Position numbers and translations under genes: made by a program
In this document: positions 46,869 through 57,870 of the stretch, one piece after another
How positions within the stretch are numbered: the first letter of the stretch is position 1
How the letters are laid out: each line of letters begins with the position of its first letter
The notes under the pieces: model-generated
Told to the model about the DNA's origin: nothing
Databases searched by the model: none
What the model saw: the letters and a program-made list of their open reading frames with translations, nothing else
NCBI GenBank assembly: GCA_903970615.1
Contig: CAJCJH010000015.1
Coordinates: 1 to 64,000, forward strand
From: Rhodospirillales bacterium
GTDB lineage: Bacteria; Pseudomonadota; Gammaproteobacteria; Nevskiales; Nevskiaceae
Length of the DNA stretch: 64,000 nt
Direction: 5' to 3'

Positions 46869-48857
46869 CTATTGCAGCAGACTGCTGCCGGCATATTGCC
46901 CCGGAATGAAAATCGGCAGTTCAAGCTGGGTGATGGTCACGGAATACGGATTCGGCAGCGCCAGCGATGACAGATTGATCGTCGACGTGATCGGCGGAAT
47001 GCTGGCCCCTTCGGCGTAGTCGACGGTGGCAATCACGCCCGGCGCCAGATTTGCGCTGATGATCGCGGCGTACTGCACATGCTGCTGATAGAACAGCAGG
47101 CCGACCACATCGCCCGGCTGCAATTGTTCGCCGATGCCCGGCAGTAGCACCGCGCTGTCGTCGGTACCGCGATTGTTGGTGTGATCGCCGGCGACGAACC
47201 CGCTGACCTGATCATCCACCAGGAAAGTGGAACCACCGCGCTGGATGCCGACACCGACATAAGCCACTGCCGTCTGCACCATCGGCATGCCTTGGCTGAC
47301 GGTCAAATCCGCGATCCGCGGCGAGCCGGCGATCACCGCACCGCTGACGGAGATCGTCGTCACCGGCACGAACACTGGCGCAGTCGCCGTCACCGGCACC
47401 GTCGCGCTGAGGCTCGCCGTCGTTGTTGGAATCGCGCCCGCGCCGCTGAGCGAACCGACCGGATACGCATTCAATCCCACGCCCACGGCCGTTCCTGAAT
47501 AGCTGGTCGCGGTGGCAGAAACCGTCGGCGTGGCCGCCACCGAAATGCAGACCTTCGGAATGGCATTGTAAAGTGCGGAAGGCTGGCCTTTGAGCTTGTC
47601 ATCGAACCAGGCCAGGATTGAATTCACGCCCGCCACCGAGCCGCAATTTGCTGGCCCTTCGAGCTGCCCGGCGAGCGGATTCATGTGACCGCCTTCGGTG
47701 CTCAGCATGCGCACGTCGGCGCCGGTGCTGCTGAAGTAGGCATCGTTGAAGTAAGCCTCGGTCAGATTGAACAGATTGTCCCGATTGCCTTGCAGAAACA
47801 GCGCCGGCACCGCTCGTAATTTCGCCTGCGACTCGCCGAAACCCCAAGGCTGTCCCGCTTGTTCCTGCTGCTGGAAATAGGCCGTGCTGTGCGTGAAGAA
47901 AAACGGATCGAGTTCAGACTCCGCCACGGTTCGCGGCAGCGCCGTCGGCGCGCCCATCGCGTTGACCAGATCGCTGCGCGTGCGCAGCGTCGAAGCCATC
48001 GGGCCTTGAAGACCCACGGCGTTGCACAAGGTCGCCACCAGTGGTGTGTTATGCACGCCGATCGGCGGCGTCGCCGAGGTTTGCGCAGTCGCCGCCAGCA
48101 GGCACAGCAAGCCGTCAAACGACAGCTTCACCGCATCGCCCGGCAGCAGGCTGTACAGCAGATCGTTCCAGGTACCGTTCGGCACGATCGTCTTGATCCG
48201 CGGATCGAGCGCCGCCAGCGGCATTTCAAAACCGCCGCCGTAGCTGTAGCCGATGGTGCCGACATTCAGATCCTTGGCAATGCCGGAATCCGGCAAGGTC
48301 TGGATGTTGTAGGTGGCCGCGTTGTCGTAAGCCCAATTCAGAATCTGGATCGCGTCCTGCACTTCGGCGCGCGGATCGATGATGCGCGCATTGGCATTGG
48401 TGGAATCGCCATGCCCGCGCTCGTCGTAGCTGATGACGACATAGCCGTGATACGGCAGCGCCTGCACCAGTTCGTCGATCGATTTGAAGTGTGGATCCTG
48501 CGGATGCAGCGTGCCATCCGCGGCCAGCGTCTTCAGCCGATTGCCGCCGTAACCGTGGCTTTGCAGAATCAGCGGAAACACATCGCCGGGACAGCGCGCC
48601 GGCAACAGGAGCGAAAAAGCAATGGTCGTGGTTGGCGCCGGATTCGCGCTGGCATCGAAATCCGAAGGAATGTTTTCGGTGAGGGTTTGATCGATCGCGC
48701 TGGCTGGCGTCGGGTCCGCACAACTGGCGGTGGCAGCGGCGCTCGTTCCAGATGAAGACGTGCCGCTGGCAGTGCCTGAATCCGCAGAATGCGAACTGCC
48801 GCAAGCGGCGATCAACAGCGCCATCAATCCGGCGCTGCCGGCTCGTAATACTTTCAT
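46869..48857 (-). CDS. Exported lipoprotein alpha/beta hydrolase (X-Pro dipeptidyl-peptidase S15/CocE-like)
   Basis: This 662-residue lipoprotein (MKVLRAGSAGLMALLIAACGSS) has a Ser/Thr/Ala linker and then an alpha/beta hydrolase domain with LILQSHGYGGNR, YDERGHGDS, the nucleophile elbow GYSYGGGFE, an acid in LQGNRDNLFN and a His in GGHMNPL. This resembles the S15 peptidase/CocE-like group. The last 200 residues are beta-rich, with IPTTTASLSATVPVTATAPVFVPVTT and LVDDQVSGFVAGDH, like the C-terminal jelly roll of that group. The substrate is unknown; polyester, peptide or ester hydrolysis is possible. Two stretches rich in Thr, Ala and Val suggest surface exposure. Single gene. Confidence 0.8.
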   Translation of the reverse strand: MKVLRAGSAGLMALLIAACGSSHSADSGTASGTSSSGTSAAATASCADPTPASAIDQTLTENIPSDFDASANPAPTTTIAFSLLLPARCPGDVFPLILQSHGYGGNRLKTLAADGTLHPQDPHFKSIDELVQALPYHGYVVISYDERGHGDSTNANARIIDPRAEVQDAIQILNWAYDNAATYNIQTLPDSGIAKDLNVGTIGYSYGGGFEMPLAALDPRIKTIVPNGTWNDLLYSLLPGDAVKLSFDGLLCLLAATAQTSATPPIGVHNTPLVATLCNAVGLQGPMASTLRTRSDLVNAMGAPTALPRTVAESELDPFFFTHSTAYFQQQEQAGQPWGFGESQAKLRAVPALFLQGNRDNLFNLTEAYFNDAYFSSTGADVRMLSTEGGHMNPLAGQLEGPANCGSVAGVNSILAWFDDKLKGQPSALYNAIPKVCISVAATPTVSATATSYSGTAVGVGLNAYPVGSLSGAGAIPTTTASLSATVPVTATAPVFVPVTTISVSGAVIAGSPRIADLTVSQGMPMVQTAVAYVGVGIQRGGSTFLVDDQVSGFVAGDHTNNRGTDDSAVLLPGIGEQLQPGDVVGLLFYQQHVQYAAIISANLAPGVIATVDYAEGASIPPITSTINLSSLALPNPYSVTITQLELPIFIPGQYAGSSLLQ

Positions 48858-48946
48858 CCGAATCTCCTCAAACCCGCAAGTTATGAATTTTTTGTGAAAC
48901 CTTGCGGATGATTATAGGAGCCGGCAGCGAGGCTGACTGACCAGTG

Positions 48947-49016
48947 AGTCAGGTGGTTGAATCAGGTGCGTGAATCAGGCCACGAATCAGATGGCTGAAT
49001 CAGCCTTGGCAATCAG
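48947..49016. repeat. Short tandem repeat of about 13 bases, six copies
   Basis: AGTCAG or AATCAG recurs at 48947, 48960, 48973, 48985, 48998 and 49011, spaced 13, 13, 12, 13 and 13 bases, with consensus TGAATCAGG plus four to five variable bases. A further AATCAG occurs at 49039. It lies upstream of the hydrolase gene (minus strand) and just after the MFS gene end. Confidence 0.7.
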
Positions 49017-49040
49017 CAGACCCGGCAATCGGATCGTTAA

Positions 49041-50288
49041 TCAGGACGGCTTCTCGATCCCCAAACCGACGCCGAGCGAGGAATCCTTCGCCTCGCGCCC
49101 GATCAGTGCAACCACCGCGAGCACCACGCCGACGACACCGATAGTCCACGCCAGAATCCAGGCGAAATCGCCGCCATGCGACTGCGCGATGTCGGCCTGG
49201 AACGGGCCCATTTTCGACATCGATAAATTGCCGAGTTGATAGGCGAAGCCAGGCAGGATCGCGCGCACGGCCGGCGGCGACAGTTCGTTCAGATGCGCCG
49301 GCACGATGCCCCAGGCACCCTGCACCATGAACTGCATCAGGAACGCGCCGAGCGCAAACATCAGCGGCGCGGTCGAGTAGGCCCACAGCGGGATCATCGG
49401 CAGCGCCAGAATCGCGGCGAGTGCAATGGCTTTCTTGCGGCCGATTTTTTCCGAGAGTCCGCCGAAGAAAATGCCACCGAACAGCGCGCCGAGGTTGTAG
49501 ACGATGGCGATGCTGCCGGTGGTGCGCGCATCGAAGCCATGCTGTTTTTGCAGGAAGGTGGGATACATATCCTGCGAGCCGTGCGAGAACGCATTGAAGC
49601 AGGCCATCAACAGCACCATGAATAAAAACGTCGGGAAAAATGCCTTGATGGCGATCCAGCTTTCGGCCGCAGTGATGCGCTTTTTGTGACGGCCTTCGAG
49701 CCAGGTCGGCGACTCTTCCACGGTCGAGCGCATGTACAGCACCAGCAAGGCCGGCGAGGCGCCGACGATGAACATGCCGCGCCAGCCGAGGTAATCGAAC
49801 GCAAACGCGAACAGCACCGAAGCCAGCAGATAGCCGATCACATAGCCTTCCTGCAGGATGCCGGAAAAAAGGCCGCGGCCTTTCGCCGGCAGCGATTCCA
49901 GCGCGAGCGCCGCACCGATGCCCCACTCGCCGCCCATTGCGAAACCGAACAGCGCGCGCATCACCAACAGCACTTCGAGCGACGGCGCGAACGCCGAGCC
50001 GAGTTCAAAAATCGAATAGCTGATGACGTTGATCATCAGGATCGGCTTGCGGCCATAGCGCTCCGCCAGCCAGCCGAAAAACAGCGCGCCGAGCGGACGC
50101 ATCGCCAGCGTCCAGAAAATGCCTTCGGCGACCGCTTTGACTTCGACATGAAAATCGCCGGCTATCGCTTTCAGCGCGAATACGAAGATGAAGAAATCGA
50201 AAGCGTCGAGCGACCAGCCTGCCACCGAGGCGATAAAGGTGTGGCGCTGCGAACGCGTGAGCTGCCGGAAATTGTCGCCGATGCTCAT
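49041..50288 (-). CDS. MFS transporter (sugar/carboxylate:H+ symporter type)
   Basis: This 415-residue protein has twelve predicted membrane helices. It has the MFS motif between helices 2 and 3 (GWLAERYGRKPILM) and its counterpart GLSEKIGRKKAIAL. AGWSLDAFDFFIFVFALKAIA and GFAMGGEWGIGAALALESLP are typical of the lactate/pyruvate, sialate and related carboxylate symporter group. No flanking metabolic gene names the substrate. Single gene. Confidence 0.9.
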   Translation of the reverse strand: MSIGDNFRQLTRSQRHTFIASVAGWSLDAFDFFIFVFALKAIAGDFHVEVKAVAEGIFWTLAMRPLGALFFGWLAERYGRKPILMINVISYSIFELGSAFAPSLEVLLVMRALFGFAMGGEWGIGAALALESLPAKGRGLFSGILQEGYVIGYLLASVLFAFAFDYLGWRGMFIVGASPALLVLYMRSTVEESPTWLEGRHKKRITAAESWIAIKAFFPTFLFMVLLMACFNAFSHGSQDMYPTFLQKQHGFDARTTGSIAIVYNLGALFGGIFFGGLSEKIGRKKAIALAAILALPMIPLWAYSTAPLMFALGAFLMQFMVQGAWGIVPAHLNELSPPAVRAILPGFAYQLGNLSMSKMGPFQADIAQSHGGDFAWILAWTIGVVGVVLAVVALIGREAKDSSLGVGLGIEKPS

Positions 50289-50417
50289 GAACTCCTCCGA
50301 ATTGCGCTGGGCTGGCTTGGACCGTAATGGCTCGGCCCTTATCCGCAGCCTAACCAGCGCGGTGCAGCGCGTCTACTTCGAGTCTTTGGAAGCTTGGAAT
50401 TGCCCAGGCTGAAAATT

Positions 50418-51731
50418 TTATCCGCGATCGCGCGCGCTCGCCGCGTGGGCCTGCAAGCCTTCCGCATCCGCGAGGCGGCCGGCGATCGGCGCGAGATTTT
50501 TGGCGCCTTCAACACTGCATTCGATCAGGCTGCTGCGCTTCTGGAATTCGTAAACGCCGAGCGGATTGGAAAAACGCGCGGCGCGTGAAGTCGGCAGTAC
50601 ATGATTCGGGCCGGCGCAGTAATCGCCGAACGCTTCGGGAGTGTGGCGGCCAAGAAAAATCGCACCAGCGTGGCGCACTTGCGGCAGCCAGGCGCGCGCA
50701 TCGGCAACCGACAATTCCAGATGTTCGGGCGCGATGCGATTAGACACGTCGATCGCCTGTTCGAGATCGCGCACGGCGATGAACGCGCCGCGATTGCCGA
50801 TCGAAGCCTGCACGATTTCCGCACGCGGCAATTCGGCGATGCGCTGATTCATCGCCGCCAGCACGCGATCGAGAAATTCCGCACCCGGCGAAATCAAGAT
50901 CGACTGCGCATCTTCATCGTGCTCGGCCTGCGAAAACAGATCCATCGCAATCCAGCGCGGATCGGTTTCACCATCGCAAACCACGACGATTTCCGACGGC
51001 CCGGCAATCGAATCGATACCGACGCGGCCGAACACCAGCCGTTTCGCCGCGGCGACATAGGCGTTACCGGGACCGACGATTTTATCGACGCCGGGCACCG
51101 TTGCCGTGCCATACGCCAGCGCTGCAATCGCCTGCGCGCCGCCGATGGTGAACACGCGATCGACACCCGCAAGATGCGCGGCTCCGAGCACCACCGGATT
51201 CAATTCACCGTTCGGCGCGGGCACCACCATGATGATTTCGGCCACACCCGCAACCTTGGCCGGGATCGCGTTCATCAACACACTCGACGGATACGCCGCC
51301 TTGCCACCCGGCACATAAAGGCCGACGCGATCCATCGCGGTGACGCGCTGGCCGAGGCGATTGCCGTGTGCATCGGCGAATTCCCAGTCTGCGAGTTTCT
51401 GCCGCTCGGCATAAGTGCGGATACGCGCCGCTGCGGCTTCGAGCGCAGCACGCAGATCGGCTGGCAGCGAAGCCCAGGCCGCGGCACGCTCGGCGGCCGG
51501 CACTTCGATTTGCTGCGCGGATTCAAGGCCGCGTTTGTCGAAGCGATTGGTGTACTCGATCAACGCGGCGTCGCCACGCGCGCGCACGTCCGCGATGATC
51601 GCAGCGACGCGCACATTCAGTTCGGCATCCGCTTCCGGCGCGCGATCAAGCAGGCGTTCGAGTTGCGCATCGAAATCCGCAGCGCGGCTATCGAGCCTCT
51701 GCGGCGCGAGCTTGGGCGAAGCGCTAGCCAT
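50418..51731 (-). CDS. hisD: Histidinol dehydrogenase
   Basis: This 437-residue zinc enzyme performs the last two oxidations of histidine synthesis. Visible motifs are [81 protein letters not shown] and the opening [30 protein letters not shown]. The frame opens at 51746; the ATG at 51731 is preferred and overlaps the hisG stop by 8 bases, so the genes are coupled. hisC and hisB, which commonly follow, are not downstream. Confidence 0.97.
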   Translation of the reverse strand: MASASPKLAPQRLDSRAADFDAQLERLLDRAPEADAELNVRVAAIIADVRARGDAALIEYTNRFDKRGLESAQQIEVPAAERAAAWASLPADLRAALEAAAARIRTYAERQKLADWEFADAHGNRLGQRVTAMDRVGLYVPGGKAAYPSSVLMNAIPAKVAGVAEIIMVVPAPNGELNPVVLGAAHLAGVDRVFTIGGAQAIAALAYGTATVPGVDKIVGPGNAYVAAAKRLVFGRVGIDSIAGPSEIVVVCDGETDPRWIAMDLFSQAEHDEDAQSILISPGAEFLDRVLAAMNQRIAELPRAEIVQASIGNRGAFIAVRDLEQAIDVSNRIAPEHLELSVADARAWLPQVRHAGAIFLGRHTPEAFGDYCAGPNHVLPTSRAARFSNPLGVYEFQKRSSLIECSVEGAKNLAPIAGRLADAEGLQAHAASARDRG

Positions 51732-52371
51732 TGCCGATCGCAGCACGGAAACGATCGAGCAAAGCGCCGATCGCGGCGTGCTTCATCTTCATCGCTGCCT
51801 TGTTCACCACCAGCCGCGCGCTCGACTCGAAGATCGTCTGAATCTCGACCAGACCGTTCGCGCGCAAGGTGTTGCCGGTGGCGACGAGATCAACAATCAA
51901 ATCCGCCAGACCGACCAAGGGCGCGAGTTCCATCGAGCCGTAGAGCTTGATGATTTCAACCTGCTCGCCGCGCGCCGAAAAAAATCGCCGCGTGACTTCC
52001 GGATATTTGGTGGCGACGCGCAAGCGCCGGCCGCTGGCGCCATCGAGTCCTTTTACCAGCGGCGAATCCGCCTTCGTCGCCAACGACAAACGACAGCGCG
52101 CGATACCGATATCGAGCGGCTCGTACAGCGCTTCGCCGCCATGTTCGAGCAGGATGTCCTTGCCGACGATGCCGAGATCGGCCGCGCCGTATTCCACATA
52201 CGTCGGCACATCGGTCGGCCGGATCACCAGCAGTTCGACATTGGCATCCGCAGTCGGCAGCCGCAGCAAACGCTCGGCATCGCCCGCCGGCGCGATGCCG
52301 ACAGCAGCGAGCAGCGGCAGGCTGTCTTCGAGTATGCGGCCCTTCGACAGAGCCAGCGTCAATGCGGTCAT
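51724..52371 (-). CDS. hisG: ATP phosphoribosyltransferase, short form HisG
   Basis: This 215-residue enzyme catalyses the first step of histidine synthesis ([21 protein letters not shown], then [15 protein letters not shown] and [22 protein letters not shown]). It lacks the C-terminal regulatory ACT-like domain of the long form (about 290-300 residues), so a HisZ partner is expected elsewhere in the genome. It overlaps hisD. In many relatives murA lies directly upstream, but here eutBC and a VOC gene intervene. Confidence 0.96.
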   Translation of the reverse strand: MTALTLALSKGRILEDSLPLLAAVGIAPAGDAERLLRLPTADANVELLVIRPTDVPTYVEYGAADLGIVGKDILLEHGGEALYEPLDIGIARCRLSLATKADSPLVKGLDGASGRRLRVATKYPEVTRRFFSARGEQVEIIKLYGSMELAPLVGLADLIVDLVATGNTLRANGLVEIQTIFESSARLVVNKAAMKMKHAAIGALLDRFRAAIGNG

Positions 52372-52706
52372 GAAATTCGGGAGCGATGCTTGCGGATATG
52401 GCCCGTCGCAATCGACGAGACGCGGATTTTAGCGGGCGCCGCGCGGCCATGCTTGATTGAACCGACTTCGCAGCGCGCGAACGCAGGCTGGCGCATGCCT
52501 TGCGTGCCTGACGAGCGCATGGGACTCGATATGAAAATGCTCGGCAAACTCGTTAGTAGTGCGATCGGCAATCTGTTCGCTGCGCGCATCCGAAAACTGT
52601 GCAGCAAATTTTTGACCGGCCAATGTCTGCCTGGCTCGCGCTGCGATTTAATCGAGATTCGATCCGCTTCGCCGATCCGTGCGCTGCGCTTCACGCGCTG
52701 AAGACA
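52372..52706. other. Divergent region between hisG and eutB
   Basis: These 335 bases hold the start regions of two divergent units. A sigma-54-like element pointing at eutB is described separately. No terminator, cobalamin riboswitch box or other RNA element was recognised. Confidence 0.4.
52489..52503 (+). promoter_or_regulatory. Candidate sigma-54 promoter for eutBC
   Basis: TGGCGCATGCCTTGC matches the sigma-54 consensus TGGCAC-N5-TTGC at all but one position, with exactly ten bases between the GG and GC pairs. Transcription would start near 52515, about 190 bases before eutB. In Pseudomonas, ethanolamine genes are activated through sigma-54 (EatR system, from the literature), which makes this plausible, though the sequence is GC-rich enough for a chance match. 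Confidence 0.4.
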
Positions 52707-54104
52707 ATGCGCCTGCAACACGCCATCGGCGCACGCAGCTATGTCTTCCGCGATCTGCGCGACTTGATGGCGAAGGCCAGCCCGGCGCGTTCTGGTGACT
52801 CGCTCGCCGGTCTCGCGGCGAGTACCGATGAAGAACGCATGGCCGCCAAACTTGTACTGGCCGATCTGCCGCTGATGACATTTCTGGATCACGCGCTGAT
52901 TCCGTATGAAGCCGATGAAGTCACGCGGCTGATCGTCGATACGCACGACGTGCAAGCCTTCGCGCCGATCCGCAGCCTCACTGTCGGCGGCTTGCGTGAC
53001 TGGCTGTTGTCCGATCTCGCCAGCACCGAAACACTGGCCGCCACAGCGCGCGGCATCACGCCGGAAATGGCGGCGGCGGTAAGCAAGCTGATGCGCAATC
53101 AGGATTTGATTCTGGCTGCGCGCAAGTGTGAAGTCGTCACGCACTTCCGCAACACGCTCGGCCTGCGCGGACACCTCGCCGTGCGTTTGCAGCCGAATCA
53201 TCCGACCGATGATCCGCGCGGCATTGCCGCGAGCCTGCTCGATGGCCTGATGTACGGCGCCGGTGACGCCTGCATCGGCATCAATCCGGTCACCGACGAT
53301 CCCGCGAAACTGGCGGCGCTATGGCGTTTGCTCGACGAGCTCATCGCACGCTTCGAGATTCCCACACAATCCTGCGTGCTCGCGCATGTGACGCGGCAGA
53401 TCGATGCGATCAACGCAGGCGTGCCGCTCGATCTGGTGTTCCAATCGATCGGCGGAACGCAAGCGACGAACAGAAGTTTCGGCATCGATCTCGCACTGCT
53501 GCGCGAAGCGCGGGATGCTGCACTTTCATTGAAGCGCGGCACCCTCGGCAGCGATCTCATGTACTTTGAAACCGGCCAGGGCAGCGCGCTTTCGGCGAAC
53601 GCGAATCATGGTGTGGATCAACAAACCTGCGAAGCGCGCGCGTACGCCGTCGCGCGCGAATACCAGCCCTTACTGGTGAATACGGTGGTTGGCTTCATCG
53701 GCCCGGAGTATCTGTTCGATGGTCGCCAGATCATCCGCGCTGGGCTCGAAGATCATTTCTGCGGCAAGCTGCTCGGCCTGCCGATGGGTGTGGATGTCTG
53801 CTACACCAACCACGCCGAAGCCGATCAAAATGATATGGATACGCTGCTGACGTTGCTCGGCACGGCCGGTGTGAATTACGTGATGGGCGTGCCGGGCGCG
53901 GACGACATCATGCTCAGTTATCAATCGACTTCGTTCCACGATGCCTTGTACTTGCGCGAGCTGCTCGGCCTGAAACGCGCGCCGGAATTCGAGTCGTGGC
54001 TGCAAGCGATGGGTTTGATCGACGAAGCTGGCCGGCTCGGTACGACACGCGCAAACACCGTGCTGCCGAAACTCACCTCTTTCGCCGAAAACGCCAAGCT
54101 ATAG
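52707..54104 (+). CDS. eutB: Ethanolamine ammonia-lyase large subunit
   Basis: This 465-residue subunit of the adenosylcobalamin-dependent enzyme converts ethanolamine to acetaldehyde and ammonia. The whole sequence follows EutB: RSGDSLAGLAASTDEERMAAKLVLADLPL, the barrel with CIGINPVTDDPAKL, CVLAHVTRQIDAI, LMYFETGQGSALSANANHG, NTVVGFIGPEYLFDGRQIIRAGLEDHFCGKL and MGVDVCYTNHAEADQNDMD. The frame is open to 52599, but the ATG at 52707 aligns with the EutB start (MRLQHAIG...). It is followed by eutC 6 bases later. No microcompartment genes are present. Confidence 0.97.
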   Translation: MRLQHAIGARSYVFRDLRDLMAKASPARSGDSLAGLAASTDEERMAAKLVLADLPLMTFLDHALIPYEADEVTRLIVDTHDVQAFAPIRSLTVGGLRDWLLSDLASTETLAATARGITPEMAAAVSKLMRNQDLILAARKCEVVTHFRNTLGLRGHLAVRLQPNHPTDDPRGIAASLLDGLMYGAGDACIGINPVTDDPAKLAALWRLLDELIARFEIPTQSCVLAHVTRQIDAINAGVPLDLVFQSIGGTQATNRSFGIDLALLREARDAALSLKRGTLGSDLMYFETGQGSALSANANHGVDQQTCEARAYAVAREYQPLLVNTVVGFIGPEYLFDGRQIIRAGLEDHFCGKLLGLPMGVDVCYTNHAEADQNDMDTLLTLLGTAGVNYVMGVPGADDIMLSYQSTSFHDALYLRELLGLKRAPEFESWLQAMGLIDEAGRLGTTRANTVLPKLTSFAENAKL

Positions 54105-54110
54105 ATCGCC

Positions 54111-54926
54111 ATGAAAACGCTGCCGGACGAAGTTCGTGATACCCCTGTCATAAGGGACAGTTGGGGCGAACTGCGGCGCTTCACGGATGCGCGGCTGGCG
54201 CTTGGACGCAGCGGCGCGAGCCTGCCAACGCGCGAAGTGCTGGCCTTCGATCTCGCGCACGCGCAGGCGCGCGACGCGGTGCATCTGCCGCTGGATGCCG
54301 CCGCATTGATTGCGAGCCTGAACGCCGATGGATGGCCGGTTTTGCAGGCACACAGCCGTGCCAGCGAACGCAGCGCTTATCTCGCGCGACCGGATTGGGG
54401 CCGCCGGCTCGCGGCGGAATCGGCAGTGCTGCTCGCGGAGCTCGCAGATAAGTTTGCGCGCGAAATAAATGTAGGGATCGACATTGTCATCGTCATCGGC
54501 GATGGGCTTTCGTCGACCGCTGTGCAGCGGCATGCCGCGTCGCTGTTGGCGGAATTGAGTCCGCTGCTCGCGGCCTTCGCGCTCGCACCGATCGTTGTCG
54601 CAACGCAGGCGCGCGTGGCACTCGCGGACGAGATCGGCGAGTTGTTCGGCGCGCGTCTGACCATCTGCATCATCGGCGAACGACCCGGCTTATCCGCCGC
54701 AGACAGCCTCGGCGCTTATCTCACGCACGCGCCAAAAATCGGCCGCAACGACGGCGAACGCAACTGCATCTCCAACATCCGCCCGGCCGGGTTGCCACTA
54801 CGCACTGCTGCAATCGAAATCGCGGAGCTTGCGCACGCCATACTCGACAAAAAGCTCAGCGGCGTCGCGCTCAGATTTGATCCGAATGATCACTCGTTGA
54901 CGCAGTCGAGCGCGCCTGCTGGGTGA
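54111..54926 (+). CDS. eutC: Ethanolamine ammonia-lyase small subunit
   Basis: This 271-residue partner of EutB has the cobalamin-binding region DIVIVIGDGLSSTAVQRHAASLL and the C-terminal GRNDGERNCISNIRPAGLPLRTAA motif. TPVIRDSWGELRRFTDARLALGRSGASLPTREVLAFDLAHAQARDAVHL is the usual N-terminal part. It starts 6 bases after eutB, so the two subunits are made together. No permease or aldehyde dehydrogenase gene is adjacent. Confidence 0.96.
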   Translation: MKTLPDEVRDTPVIRDSWGELRRFTDARLALGRSGASLPTREVLAFDLAHAQARDAVHLPLDAAALIASLNADGWPVLQAHSRASERSAYLARPDWGRRLAAESAVLLAELADKFAREINVGIDIVIVIGDGLSSTAVQRHAASLLAELSPLLAAFALAPIVVATQARVALADEIGELFGARLTICIIGERPGLSAADSLGAYLTHAPKIGRNDGERNCISNIRPAGLPLRTAAIEIAELAHAILDKKLSGVALRFDPNDHSLTQSSAPAG

Positions 54927-54964
54927 TTTGCAATCCGCCGCCCGCATGACCGTCGGCACTTCGC

Positions 54965-55384
54965 TCAGGCCCAAGGATCGTACGTGCTGAAGTCCCAGTC
55001 ATTACCTTCCGGATCGCGCGCGTTGTAGCTGCGTCCTGGATAGCCTTCGTTGTCGTGCGGTGTGGTCACGATATCTGCACCCGCAGCTTTGGCGCGCATG
55101 AAATGGGTATCGGGATCGTCGATCACGCAGCAGACGCAAGCCGTGATGCCGCCAGCCTGACTAGGTGTTTTCCAGCGATAGCGCGCGCTGGCTTCACTAT
55201 CGCGCGCAGAGCTGAGCATCACCAGACAGTCACCCAACCGCAACTGCGCATGATGGATCAGCGTCCGGTCGGTATCGTCGGCATACACCGCGTGCCGCTC
55301 GAAGCCAAACGCCGTGCATAGAAATTCGATCGCGGCCGGCGCATCGACATAACGCAGACAGGGAATCAAGGATTGCTTCGGCAT
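54965..55384 (-). CDS. VOC family (glyoxalase/bleomycin-resistance-like) protein
   Basis: This 139-residue protein has the two-domain beta-alpha-beta-beta-beta pattern of PhnB-like VOC proteins: LIPCLRYVDAPAAIEFLCTAFGFERHAVY and DDPDTHFMRAKAAGADIVTTPHDNEGYPGRSYNARDPEGNDWDFSTYDPWA. A metal site is likely, but which ligands are used is not clear. It is convergent with eutC and may belong to the inserted segment between hisG and murA. Substrate unknown. Confidence 0.85.
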   Translation of the reverse strand: MPKQSLIPCLRYVDAPAAIEFLCTAFGFERHAVYADDTDRTLIHHAQLRLGDCLVMLSSARDSEASARYRWKTPSQAGGITACVCCVIDDPDTHFMRAKAAGADIVTTPHDNEGYPGRSYNARDPEGNDWDFSTYDPWA

Positions 55385-55476
55385 TTGCGGCTCCTTTATT
55401 TCAGCCTATCTATCAGCCCGTCGATTTGGGTACGTCAGCAGTCGAAGACAAGTTAATCGATTTCAGCGACTTCGAT

Positions 55477-57001
<1,525 letters not shown>

Positions 57002-57012
57002 GCACTAAAGCC

Positions 57013-57870
57013 TCATCTGCGAAGTTTGTAGCCGGTGAACAGCATCCACAGGCAGACGGTGGAAACGATCACGAAAAATGCCGCCGACCAAGTCAGGCTC
57101 TGCCAAACCGGCACGTCGGCCTTGCCGAAAAAGCCGTAGCGGAAGCCATCGATCATGTAGAAAAACGGATTCAGATGCGAGGCCTTGAACCACAGCGGCG
57201 GCAGCGCGTGTACCGAGTAAAACACACCGGATAAAAAGCTCAGCGGCGTGATGAAGAAATTGGTGAACGCGGCCAGATGGTCGAATTTGCTGGCAACGAT
57301 GCCGGCGATCAGCCCGAGCACGGCGAGGCTGCCGGCCGACAGCACGAACATTGTGGCCAGCACCAGCGGCGCTTGCAGCGGCAGATGCACGAACGGAATC
57401 GTCACTACCAGCATGACGACGGCAACCAGCAACGCACGGATCAGTGCCGCAATCACATACGCGCCGAACCACTCCAGCGGACCCAGCGGCGCCATCAACA
57501 GGAACACCAGATTGCCCATGATCTTCGACTGCGTGAGACTCGAAGAGGTGTTGGCGAAAGCGTTCTGGATCACCGTCATCATCACCAGTCCGGGGATCAG
57601 GAACTGGGTGTAGGAAACACCTTCATAGATCGGCGCGCGGCCGCTCATGGCCTGCGCAAACACCAGTAAATACAGGAGTGCAGTGATGACAGGCGCAGTG
57701 ACGGTCTGGCCGAGCACGCTCCAGAAGCGCATCACTTCCTTCTTTAGTAGCGTGTTGAAACCGATCGCGTCCTGCGCTTTTGGTTCGGCGGCGATCGTCA
57801 TTGCGGAATGGCGTGGCTGGTGATCCGGCTGCTGCCCCGGCCGTTCATTCAACTGGCTGGCTTCAGGCAT
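57013..57870 (-). CDS. ABC-2 type transporter permease
   Basis: From the ATG at 57870 (GGGAG 6 bases upstream, 8-base overlap with the ATPase gene) this is a 285-residue permease. It has six predicted membrane helices and the ABC-2 pattern: FNTLLKKEVMRFWSVLGQTVTAPVITALLYLLVF, FLIPGLVMMTVIQNAFANTSSSL, MAPLGPLEWFGAYVIAALIRALLVAVVM, FFITPLSFLSGVFYSV and PFFYMIDGFRYGFFG. It pairs with the upstream ATPase to form an exporter. This pair with bolA and murA is common in proteobacteria, but its substrate is not established. Confidence 0.93.
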   Translation of the reverse strand: MPEASQLNERPGQQPDHQPRHSAMTIAAEPKAQDAIGFNTLLKKEVMRFWSVLGQTVTAPVITALLYLLVFAQAMSGRAPIYEGVSYTQFLIPGLVMMTVIQNAFANTSSSLTQSKIMGNLVFLLMAPLGPLEWFGAYVIAALIRALLVAVVMLVVTIPFVHLPLQAPLVLATMFVLSAGSLAVLGLIAGIVASKFDHLAAFTNFFITPLSFLSGVFYSVHALPPLWFKASHLNPFFYMIDGFRYGFFGKADVPVWQSLTWSAAFFVIVSTVCLWMLFTGYKLRR

